DNA of 44,821 nucleotides. Source: Moraxella sp. GTDB taxonomy: Bacteria > Pseudomonadota > Gammaproteobacteria > Pseudomonadales > Moraxellaceae. Under the pieces are notes generated by a model. That model saw nothing but the letters and a program-made list of their open reading frames with translations, was not told where the DNA came from and searched no databases. This document shows, piece by piece, positions 15,841 through 23,754 of this stretch. The DNA is taken from contig JAUMUJ010000016.1 in NCBI GenBank assembly GCA_030530785.1, positions 1 through 44,821 on the forward strand, read 5' to 3'. The translations under genes and the position numbers were made by a program. Position 1 is the first letter of the stretch; every line of letters begins with the position of its first letter.

Positions 15841-18537
15841 ATGCCCATCACGCCTTTTGCCTACTTTACTCCCACCGCCTTTGATGTTGTTATTACTTGT
15901 GCGGACGGTCTTGAAAACGCCTTGCTGATAGAGCTTGATTTGTTTGGGCTGTCAGGTCAGATTGTGCGTACAGGGCGTGTGCGTGTGCGTGTATCGCTTG
16001 CTCATTTTTATAAAATCTGTCTGTACAGTCGTGTGGCAAGCCGTGTCTTGCTACCCATTGGTGAGTATCATTTTCGCCAAAAAACGCAAACCATCAGCCA
16101 AGTGCGTGAAAGTGGCGGTAAAAAAACCACCCGTACGATTGAGACCAAAGTCATTGACGAAGATGTGCCTACCGCTTTGTATGAGTTTGCCAGTCGCTAT
16201 GATTGGACGAGCATTTTTGGCGTGGATAACACCTTTGCCATACGTCTGTCCACCGACAAACGCCTGTCGGTAAACCAACAATTCGCCACTTTACGCATCA
16301 AAGATGCTGTTGCTGACTGCTTTAATAAAAAGTTAGGTGAGCGACCAGATGTGGACAAATCCCCCGATTTTTATATTTATGCCCATGCCACAGGTGAGCT
16401 TGCCGAGCTGTATCTGGACTTATCAGGCACAAGCCTACACAGACGGGGCTATCGTGTGGCGAACACGGATGCACCCCTAAAAGAAAATCTTGCGTCTGCT
16501 CTTTTGTACGAATGTAACTGGCATAAAGGCGAGCATACTGCCATCATTGACCCCATGTGTGGCTCTGGCACACTCATTACCGAAGCTCTTTTGATGAAAA
16601 CCGCCTACCCTGTGGGCATTGACAAAAAAGCAAGTGATTTTGGTTTTTATCATTGGAAGCACCACGATGATGAGCTGTGGCAAACCTTTGCCAATCAAGC
16701 CTTAGATGACTTTCATGCCAACCTTGCAAGCCTTGAACAAGACTTGATAAAAGGTAGTTTTACCGCCCTTGCCTTAGATGCTGACGCTCATGCCGTGCGT
16801 GCCTGCCACAAGAACCTGATGGCGTCTGCCCTTGCCCCTATTGCCGAGTACGTCCGCCTAGAACAGCGACCGCTCGCTCACACAAAAGCGGTGCTGACCG
16901 AGCTTGCCACCGCCTATCCACTTGTCATCACCAATCCTCCCTATGGCGAACGGCTGGGCGAGAGCGATTTTATCAAGCCTTTGTATCACGGCTTGGGGCT
17001 TATCGTGGCGGACGGCTTACGCCATGTGGGGCGTGCGGACATGGCGGTGCTGGCAAGTCATATTGAACATACTGACACTTTGCCCATCAGTGAGCCAAAC
17101 ACCCTAAAATGCCACAATGGAGCATTGACGGTCTATTTTCGTCATGGGGCAGTAGATTTTGCCAAAACTGACCATTTGGCACATGACTTGATTGTGAATT
17201 TTAATAAAAAAGACATTAACAATCCTGACAGCCAAGAATTTATCAATCGTTTACAAAAAAATATCGTGGCTTTAAAAAAGTACGCCCAAAAAAATAATAT
17301 CAGTAATATGCGAATTTATGACGCTGACCTGCCTAATTATAATGTGGCGATTGATGTTTATGGCGATAAAATTCATGTGCAAGAATACGCCCCACCAAAA
17401 CAAATTCCCACCGATGTTGCCAAAGCCCGTTTTAATTTGGTATTATCCGCCATTCGTAAGATTTTTAATGTCCACCGTGAAAGCATTTTTATTAAAACCC
17501 GTATGCGACAATCGGGCAATGACCAATACACCAAAAACACCAAAGATGACAATCAAAAGTCTAAAAAAATGTATGTCGCTCATGAGCATGGGGCATATTT
17601 GTATGTGAATTTTACTGATTATTTGGATACGGGACTGTTTATTGACCACCGCAATATTCGTGAAATGATAAAAAACACCAGTCGTGGCAAAAATGTGCTA
17701 AATCTTTTTGCTTATACTTGCACTGCCAGCGTGCATTCGGCAATGGGTGGGGCAAAATCGGTAACAAGCGTGGATTTATCTGCCAATTATCTTAATTGGG
17801 GTAAACAAAATTTTGCTCTAAATGGGCTTGATTTGACCGCCACAACAACAGACGGTATGCCAAAATATCAGTTTATTGCCACCGATGTGTTTGACTGGCT
17901 AAAAAATAATACCGAACAATTTGACGTGATATTTATTGACCCGCCGACTTTTTCAAATTCCAAAAAGTTTAAGGGAACGTTTGATGTACAAAGAGATCAT
18001 GTTGCCTTGATTAGTCGTGCCATGAACCGCCTTGCTCCAAATGGCGTACTGTATTTTAGTAATAACTTTACCAAATTTGTGCTGGACGATAAAATTAAAC
18101 ACCGATATGAAGTGGTGGAGATGACCGATAAAACCATTGGTGTGGATTTTAATCTTAAAAAACCCATTCATCAAAGTTTTAAAATCACGCATAAAAATCA
18201 AATGATGAAAGTTTATGAAATTGAAAGTGCATTTGATACGGTTAATGATGACTGGCAAGATGATGTCAAAAACAAACGCCCAAAAGTAAAATCCGCCCAT
18301 TCATCAAATAAGGGAGATTTTAAAAAGTCATCACCCAAACAAGGCGATAAATTTAAATCAAAAAAAGACAATCGCCAAGCTGACAGTTGCCAAGAGAATA
18401 TTAAACCCCAAAAAACCAAAAACCCTAAAGTGCGATATGAAAAGATTAATGGAAAACTTGTCGCTACACCAATTAAAAATGCCCAATCCAGTCAATCCGA
18501 TGCACCCAAAAAATATACAGTAAAACCAAAACCATAA
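15841..18537 (+). CDS. rlmKL: Bifunctional 23S rRNA methyltransferase RlmKL
   Basis: Fused methyltransferase that modifies G2445 (m2G, RlmL half) and G2069 (m7G, RlmK half) of 23S rRNA. At 898 residues it exceeds the E. coli protein (702). The N-terminal ferredoxin-like/THUMP region (about 15-165) is followed by the RlmL domain, with IDPMCGSGTLITEALLM (about 236) and the catalytic TNPPYGERLGE (about 363). The C-terminal RlmK domain has VLNLFAYTCTASVHSAMGGA and IDPPTFSNSKKF. The extra length is a Lys-rich, low-complexity C-terminal tail (about 810-898), probably a flexible RNA-binding extension. Confidence 0.94.
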   Translation: MPITPFAYFTPTAFDVVITCADGLENALLIELDLFGLSGQIVRTGRVRVRVSLAHFYKICLYSRVASRVLLPIGEYHFRQKTQTISQVRESGGKKTTRTIETKVIDEDVPTALYEFASRYDWTSIFGVDNTFAIRLSTDKRLSVNQQFATLRIKDAVADCFNKKLGERPDVDKSPDFYIYAHATGELAELYLDLSGTSLHRRGYRVANTDAPLKENLASALLYECNWHKGEHTAIIDPMCGSGTLITEALLMKTAYPVGIDKKASDFGFYHWKHHDDELWQTFANQALDDFHANLASLEQDLIKGSFTALALDADAHAVRACHKNLMASALAPIAEYVRLEQRPLAHTKAVLTELATAYPLVITNPPYGERLGESDFIKPLYHGLGLIVADGLRHVGRADMAVLASHIEHTDTLPISEPNTLKCHNGALTVYFRHGAVDFAKTDHLAHDLIVNFNKKDINNPDSQEFINRLQKNIVALKKYAQKNNISNMRIYDADLPNYNVAIDVYGDKIHVQEYAPPKQIPTDVAKARFNLVLSAIRKIFNVHRESIFIKTRMRQSGNDQYTKNTKDDNQKSKKMYVAHEHGAYLYVNFTDYLDTGLFIDHRNIREMIKNTSRGKNVLNLFAYTCTASVHSAMGGAKSVTSVDLSANYLNWGKQNFALNGLDLTATTTDGMPKYQFIATDVFDWLKNNTEQFDVIFIDPPTFSNSKKFKGTFDVQRDHVALISRAMNRLAPNGVLYFSNNFTKFVLDDKIKHRYEVVEMTDKTIGVDFNLKKPIHQSFKITHKNQMMKVYEIESAFDTVNDDWQDDVKNKRPKVKSAHSSNKGDFKKSSPKQGDKFKSKKDNRQADSCQENIKPQKTKNPKVRYEKINGKLVATPIKNAQSSQSDAPKKYTVKPKP

Positions 18538-18624
18538 GTTTATGTAAAGGTTTGGATTGATGAGGGTTATTTATTTGCCTGACATACCAAGCCAAATATT
18601 AAAAACAAAATTTGAGAAATAATC

Positions 18625-19704
18625 ATGACCGACAGCCAAACTTTAACCGATGAAATCTTAAATGATGTAGAAAGCCATTCTGAAATCATTCACGCCTTAT
18701 CTGCCGAAAGCGACCGAGAGACGGCGATAGGCAGTGATGATGAGCATGAATTTAATGATGGCATCAAATCTGCTCGTTTTAAAAAACTACAAAAGAAACT
18801 GCGTAAAGAAGTGTCGTGGGCCATCCGTGATTTTAACATGATTGAAGACGGTGATGTCGTCATGGTGTGTGTCTCTGGCGGTAAGGACAGTTTTACGCTA
18901 CTGGATATTTTGCTGTTTTTAAAACGCATTGCCCCGATTAATTTTGATGTCGTGGCGGTCAATCTTGACCAAAAACAGCCCAATTTCCCCGAACACGTCC
19001 TGCCTGAATATCTATCCAAGCAAGGCGTACCACATTATATCCTAGAAAAGGACACATACAGCATCGTAAAATCAGTCGTCCCCGAAGGTAAAACCTACTG
19101 CTCGGCGTGTTCTCGCCTAAGACGTGGTTCACTGTACGGCTTTGCCAAACAAATTGGGGCGACCAAAGTGGCACTAGGACACCATAGAGACGATATTTTG
19201 GCAACTTTCTTTTTGAATTTGTTTCATGGTGGCAGTCTAAAAGCCATGCCCCCCAAGCTGTTATCTGATGACAAACAAAACGTGCTTATCCGTCCGCTTG
19301 CCTATGTTGCCGAAAAAGACATCATCAAATACGCCAATTATAAGCAGTTTCCCATCATTCCTTGTGGGCTGTGTGGTTCACAAGAAAATCTACAACGGGC
19401 AATGATAAACGATATGCTCAAAGAGTGGGATAATGCTCACCCAAAACGCCTAGCCAGTATGTTTAAAGCACTACAAAATGTCGCCCCAAGTCAGCTTGCC
19501 GACCGAGAGCTGTTTGATTTTGAGAGCCTAAAAATTGAGCGGACGGACGATGAACGCCTCTTTGAGGGCGATAACATTCAGGTGGGTGTCAGTGATGAGC
19601 TTGCCAAAATGGGTTTGCCCACCGCTCCGCAAGTGCAAACTTTTAATCCAAAATTTGATAAGGATAAGGGAAATAAAATTCCTGTGATAAATCCACTACT
19701 ATAA
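18625..19704 (+). CDS. ttcA: tRNA 2-thiocytidine biosynthesis protein TtcA
   Basis: Thiolase that converts cytidine 32 of certain tRNAs to 2-thiocytidine, using ATP and an iron-sulfur cluster. The 359-residue protein has the PP-loop [18 protein letters not shown] (about residue 91) and two cysteine motifs, [11 protein letters not shown] and [13 protein letters not shown], which supply the cluster ligands. An acidic N-terminal extension of roughly 55 residues precedes the conserved core. The C-terminal 70 residues are variable. It is followed after about 13 bases by a lipoprotein pseudogene. Confidence 0.95.
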   Translation: MTDSQTLTDEILNDVESHSEIIHALSAESDRETAIGSDDEHEFNDGIKSARFKKLQKKLRKEVSWAIRDFNMIEDGDVVMVCVSGGKDSFTLLDILLFLKRIAPINFDVVAVNLDQKQPNFPEHVLPEYLSKQGVPHYILEKDTYSIVKSVVPEGKTYCSACSRLRRGSLYGFAKQIGATKVALGHHRDDILATFFLNLFHGGSLKAMPPKLLSDDKQNVLIRPLAYVAEKDIIKYANYKQFPIIPCGLCGSQENLQRAMINDMLKEWDNAHPKRLASMFKALQNVAPSQLADRELFDFESLKIERTDDERLFEGDNIQVGVSDELAKMGLPTAPQVQTFNPKFDKDKGNKIPVINPLL

Positions 19705-19717
19705 ACGGAGTAATTCA

Positions 19718-20492
19718 ATGAAAATGTTAAAATTGGCAATGGCAGGTCTTGCTATTTCTGCAACGCTGTCTTTATCGGGCTGTCTTACAATGTACACCCA
19801 GATGGCATACAAAAGCACTGAAACCAGACAGCATACCATCTTAAAAGACACCATTACCGCTGTTGCCAAACCAAAAACGCCCATTCCTAATTATGAGGGT
19901 GCGATGGTGCTTGTGGGGAAACAATACAGTTTTTTTGGTCAAGCCACATATTGGCGAGGGTAAGGATGTTTTTGGTAAGATTTTTGACAAGATAGATTTG
20001 AGTCATTTGTATATTACTTTTCCAGAAAATAGAGACTCAAATCGGGTAATGGATTTGCGTGTTTATCAACATCAAACAAATCCCACCACTTCTAGATACA
20101 AAATGGTGAATTTTAGTTTTGCAAAACCCACCAAAAATGTTAAGGCGAATGAGCAAAAAACACTGACGGATTTGGGCTTTAAATGCGAAACTGGTATGCT
20201 AGATAATCAAGAATACCTTGTTTGTAAACAAGCGGTGCGTAGTGATTTTATTGTGGCAGAGCAAGCGCGTAATGCCAAAGATTTGCCTTATCAGTTTAAA
20301 GAACCGCTCACATTGCATTTTTATAGCGAAGAAGAGTACCAAAAAACCCGCCCCCAATATGCGTTGCTGATGCCATTGTCATTAGCGGTAGATGTGGCGA
20401 TGTTGCCAATTGCTTTGCCAGCGAGTATGGCAATGCTTGGCGTGGCAGGTGTGAGCTGTATTGTAATATCCGATCCTTGTTTTAAGTTTTAG
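19718..20492 (+). pseudogene. Lipoprotein gene split by a frameshift at a T7 run
   Basis: ATG 19718, with a GGAG site upstream, opens MKMLKLAMAGLAISATLSLS followed by GCLTMYT, a lipoprotein signal with an LSGC lipobox. The frame ends at 19963, shortly after a run of seven Ts at 19930-19936. Removing one T restores a continuous frame (YSFLVKPHIGEGKDVFGKIF onward) to the stop at 20492, giving 257 residues and a plausible single protein with a hydrophobic C-terminal segment (LLMPLSLAVDVAMLPIALPA). Either the gene is inactivated, the tract is a phase-variation switch, or the read has a homopolymer error. The product resembles small YceK-like lipoproteins at its C-terminus only weakly. Confidence 0.75.
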
Positions 20493-20516
20493 TGTTAATT
20501 TTATAAAGGTAATGAT

Positions 20517-21047
20517 ATGAATAACCTGCAGTTAAATGTCATGATTAGTGCTGATGAAATCGCCCAAATGGTGGCAAGACTTGGCAAACAAATCACTGCT
20601 CATTATCAAAATAGCGATAAAGAACTGATTTTAATCGGTCTTTTGCGTGGTTCGGTCATTTTTATGGCGGATTTGTGCCGAGCGATTGACAAACCGCACG
20701 AGTTTGATTTTATGACGGCGTCCAGCTACGCAAAGGGGACGGTATCTAGTGGCGATGTTAAGATTTTAAAGGATTTGGATGGCGACATTCGTGGCAAAGA
20801 TGTGCTGATTGTGGAAGATATTATTGACTCAGGGCGTACGCTGTCCAAAGTTGTGGAAATATTAAAAACTCGTGAGCCAAACTCCATTGAGCTTTGTACG
20901 CTCATCAGTAAGCCGTCTCGCCGTGAGATAGAGATGGACGTGAGATTTTTGGGTTTTGAAGTAGAAGACCGCTTTATCATCGGTTATGGCTTGGATTATG
21001 AGCAAAAATATCGTAATTTGCCGTTTATTGGAGAGATTGGTCTTTGA
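20517..21047 (+). CDS. hpt: Hypoxanthine phosphoribosyltransferase
   Basis: Purine salvage enzyme making IMP (and usually GMP) from free base and PRPP. The 176-residue protein has the PRPP-binding motif [21 protein letters not shown] (about residues 98-118) and the upstream substrate loop [15 protein letters not shown]. The C-terminal [18 protein letters not shown] is characteristic of Hpt rather than of Gpt or Apt. The start ATG 20517 follows AAAGG. A terminator follows at 21080, which marks the left edge of the CRISPR island. Confidence 0.95.
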   Translation: MNNLQLNVMISADEIAQMVARLGKQITAHYQNSDKELILIGLLRGSVIFMADLCRAIDKPHEFDFMTASSYAKGTVSSGDVKILKDLDGDIRGKDVLIVEDIIDSGRTLSKVVEILKTREPNSIELCTLISKPSRREIEMDVRFLGFEVEDRFIIGYGLDYEQKYRNLPFIGEIGL

Positions 21048-21079
21048 TGATTGAGTGGCGTTTTTAAAATACAATGGTT

Positions 21080-21108
21080 AAAAACCGTCCTTATTGGGCG
21101 GTTTTTTT
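21080..21108 (+). terminator. Rho-independent terminator after hpt
   Basis: The arm AAAAACCGTCC (21080-21090), a 5-base loop TTATT and the arm GGGCGGTTTTT with one G-T pair, then further Ts. It closes the hpt unit. Confidence 0.88.
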
Positions 21109-21290
21109 TAATGACCAGACGGGCAAGTGGATTTTGTCAAAGTTATAAAAACAGACAATCAGTGCATCTTATTTTATCATGCACCAAGCCAAAATATGAC
21201 GGACATAATATAAGCTGATAAAATCATGATTTTGGTGATGAATGTTTTATACTACCAAGCATCAAATTTAAAATTTTTGGAGCAATTACC

Positions 21291-21335
21291 ATGAGTATGC
21301 ACCTACTGTCATTGTCGGCAGAAAAGTTTGTCTAA
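21291..21335 (+). CDS. Very short ORF (14 residues) upstream of the CRISPR operon
   Basis: ATG 21291 with GGAG at 21279-21282 encodes MSMHLLSLSAEKFV and then TAA. A hairpin (five pairs, a mismatch, three more pairs) and T-rich DNA follow immediately. It may be the stump of a gene truncated when the CRISPR island arrived, or a leader peptide with an attenuator. I do not recognise it. The rest of the 21.1-21.4 kb gap is AT-rich; the only other feature seen is the operon promoter. Confidence 0.3.
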   Translation: MSMHLLSLSAEKFV

Positions 21336-21361
21336 ACCCACAAAAATCCTGTGGTTTTATA

Positions 21362-21392
21362 TTGTTTTTTTTTTTTGATGTTGTGTTACAAT
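21362..21392 (+). promoter_or_regulatory. Putative promoter of the CRISPR effector operon with a T12 spacer tract
   Basis: TTGTTT (21362-21367) and the extended -10 TGTTACAAT (21384-21392) flank a 19-base spacer. A run of twelve Ts (21365-21376) begins inside the -35 hexamer and fills most of the first half of the spacer. Transcription would start near 21399, just ahead of the AAGGAG at 21410. The identical TGTTACAAT precedes xseB and tonB in this window. Length change of the tract would alter promoter spacing. Confidence 0.5.
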
Positions 21393-21421
21393 GCCAAAAA
21401 TTGAGCATTAAGGAGATGATG

Positions 21422-22552
21422 ATGAAAAACGTATTATTTTTGGTAACAGGTATGACCCCACAAATCATCACTGAGACGGTGTGGGCGTTGGCGTGTGACC
21501 CTGCTTTATCAGATGATGAGCGGTTTGTGCCTGATGAGATTTGGGTTTTGACCACTGAACATGGGTCTAACCTTATCAATACCCGCTTGTTTGAAAAAGG
21601 GATTTTTGAGCAGTTTAAAAAGGATTATCCGATTTTATCGCACATTCAATTTGATAAAAATTCTGTGTACGTGATTGAAAATAATCAAGAAAAATTATCA
21701 GATTTAAAAACACCGCTGGATAACGAATTGACCGCTGATTTGATTTGCCAAAAAGTACGTGAGTTCACCCAAGATGACGATACTCGCTTACACGTCTCTA
21801 TCGCAGGCGGGCGTAAAACGATGGGTTTTTACGCAGGTTATGCCCTGTCGCTGTATGGACGCAGTCAAGACACGATGTCGCACGTTTTGGTGAGTGGTGA
21901 GTTTGAAAATGTGCCAGATTTTTATTACCCCACAACAGACAGTAGAATTATTACCAATAATAAAGGCGAATCGTTGGATACCAAAAATGCCAAAGTTTGG
22001 CTGGCTAATATTCCCTTTGTGCGTATGAGCGAAGCCATTTCTGATAAGCACCAGTTAAAACAAGGAGCGAGTTTTAGTGAAGTGGTTGAAGTGATTAACC
22101 GTTCTTTTGAGCCTATTACGCTCACTTTGTTTATTAAAAAAAGACTTATCCAAATCAACGAGCAAGAGCCCAAAAAACTAAATCCCATTAATTTTGCTTT
22201 TTTGCATTGGTTTTGCGATTATCATTTGCAAGGCAAGGGAATTAAAGCTCCAACCAATAATAAGACTGATTACGCAACTGACGAAATTGCCAAAAATAAA
22301 TTTGCAGAAATTTCAAAAGAGTTTAATCGTTATTATGAATATCAAAAAGCTGTCGCTGAACAACTGGTGGACAAAAAATTCTTTATAGAAACCAAGTCAA
22401 AACTTTATAGTAAATTAGTGGAAGTTTTGGGTGGTTTGGAGTTGGCAAATCGTATCATGCCCATTAAAAATGAGCAAACAGATGAGTTTTGCTTACCAAA
22501 ATCTTTAAAGGTGATAATCAATGATGGCAAAGAGATGAAAAAGGAGAAGTGA
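21422..22552 (+). CDS. CARF-domain CRISPR accessory protein (Csm6 / NE0113 family)
   Basis: A 376-residue protein whose N-terminal half is a CARF (Rossmann-like) domain that would bind cyclic oligoadenylate made by Cas10. It starts MKNVLFLVTGMTPQIITETV, matching the opening of the TIGR02584/NE0113 family, and has the ligand-loop motif HVSIAGGRKTMGF at about residue 125. The C-terminal part (about 230-376) is charged and probably helical; it begins with LNPINFAFLHWFCDYHLQGK. I see no R-x4-6-H HEPN ribonuclease motif, so RNase activity of the classical Csm6 type is doubtful; ring-nuclease or sensor roles are alternatives. Three ATGs in a row follow AAGGAG; 21422 has the best spacing (six bases). 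Its TGA overlaps the cmr1 ATG. Confidence 0.8.
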   Translation: MKNVLFLVTGMTPQIITETVWALACDPALSDDERFVPDEIWVLTTEHGSNLINTRLFEKGIFEQFKKDYPILSHIQFDKNSVYVIENNQEKLSDLKTPLDNELTADLICQKVREFTQDDDTRLHVSIAGGRKTMGFYAGYALSLYGRSQDTMSHVLVSGEFENVPDFYYPTTDSRIITNNKGESLDTKNAKVWLANIPFVRMSEAISDKHQLKQGASFSEVVEVINRSFEPITLTLFIKKRLIQINEQEPKKLNPINFAFLHWFCDYHLQGKGIKAPTNNKTDYATDEIAKNKFAEISKEFNRYYEYQKAVAEQLVDKKFFIETKSKLYSKLVEVLGGLELANRIMPIKNEQTDEFCLPKSLKVIINDGKEMKKEK

Positions 22553-23754
22553 TGAAATTACCCCAATTTAACAACAGACCCACGCCACTAAGGGCGACTT
22601 ACCATATCAATACGCCCATGTTTGTGGCAGGGGCAAACCAAAATGAAGCCGAATTGACACCCACGTCTTTTAAGGGGGTCTTGCGGTTTTGGTGGCGTGC
22701 TTTAAACTGGTCGCATATCCGCCTAGAAAGCCCAAACAAAGAACACGCCCTAAAAGAGCTACATGAGCAAGAAGCCAAATTGTTTGGTGTTGCCAGTAGT
22801 GATGTTCGTACCCAAAAGAAGCTACATAATGGGCAGGGTGCTTGTTTTGTTAATGCGTTGTCATTATCAGGTGGTAGAATATGGAATTACACCCAAAATC
22901 AATCAGGGGTAAATTATCTGTTGGGGCAAGGTTTGTTTAGGGGTAATTTGATACGAAAGGCATTTGCTCAGGGTCAAACCTTTACGGTGGATTTGACGGT
23001 CGGCGACGATGTGCAAGGCATTCAAGATGTGTTGCGACTTATTGGGTTGCTAGGTAGTTTTGGCTCACGTTCTCGGCATGGGTTTGGTTCGGTAACGCTG
23101 ATAGAGCTTGCTTGTAAAAACATCGGCGATGATGAGTATCAGTCCATTGCCTTTGAACAAGACCTAAAAACCGCTTTAACAGAACTTTTTAAGAGATATC
23201 GTTGTCGTGAGAATAAAGAGCTACCGCCTTTATCGGCTTTTTATCAAGACACTAGGGTTGACATCGTTGGCAATGGCAACAAAGACGCACTAGCCATTTT
23301 AAAAGATATGGGCGATGAAGAGCAGATGTATCGCAGTTTTGGTAAAGACGGCATGGTTGGTAGGCAGACAGCTGAGAAAAATTTCAAAGATGACCATGAT
23401 TTTGCTCTAAATCTATTCAAGCCAAAGCCTAATACTATCACGCACCCAAAAAGAGTGGTATTTGGGTTGCCCCATAACTATTTTTATTCAGGCAATAGTA
23501 CTCGTCATAGTGCCAATATGGACGCTGATACAGGGCGTAGGGCATCGCCATTATTTCGCCATGTGCATAGATTGGCAAATGGCAATCATCAAGCGGTGTT
23601 ATGTCTGCTTAAAAGTGAGTTTTTGCATGAGCAATCACGGATTGATATTGTTGCCAAAAAAGATAATAACCGCAAAAAGCTATCTGTATCAGCAAATGCA
23701 GATTGGCAAACCATTACAAACTTGATGAATCGTTTTAATGGAGAGGCTTTATGA
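22552..23754 (+). CDS. cmr1: Type III-B RAMP protein Cmr1
   Basis: A 400-residue Cas7-like subunit that caps the 3' end of the crRNA in the Cmr complex. The N-terminus has the Cmr1 pattern LRATYHINTPMFVAGANQNE and LTPTSFKGVLRFWWRALNW. A glycine-rich RAMP loop, LLGSFGSRSRHGFGSV, is near residue 170. The C-terminal half contains a second RAMP-like region that includes VFGLPHNYFYSGNS. ATG 22552 overlaps the previous TGA and has AAGGAG at 22541-22546. Its own stop overlaps the cas10 start, so translation is probably coupled. Confidence 0.93.
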   Translation: MKLPQFNNRPTPLRATYHINTPMFVAGANQNEAELTPTSFKGVLRFWWRALNWSHIRLESPNKEHALKELHEQEAKLFGVASSDVRTQKKLHNGQGACFVNALSLSGGRIWNYTQNQSGVNYLLGQGLFRGNLIRKAFAQGQTFTVDLTVGDDVQGIQDVLRLIGLLGSFGSRSRHGFGSVTLIELACKNIGDDEYQSIAFEQDLKTALTELFKRYRCRENKELPPLSAFYQDTRVDIVGNGNKDALAILKDMGDEEQMYRSFGKDGMVGRQTAEKNFKDDHDFALNLFKPKPNTITHPKRVVFGLPHNYFYSGNSTRHSANMDADTGRRASPLFRHVHRLANGNHQAVLCLLKSEFLHEQSRIDIVAKKDNNRKKLSVSANADWQTITNLMNRFNGEAL

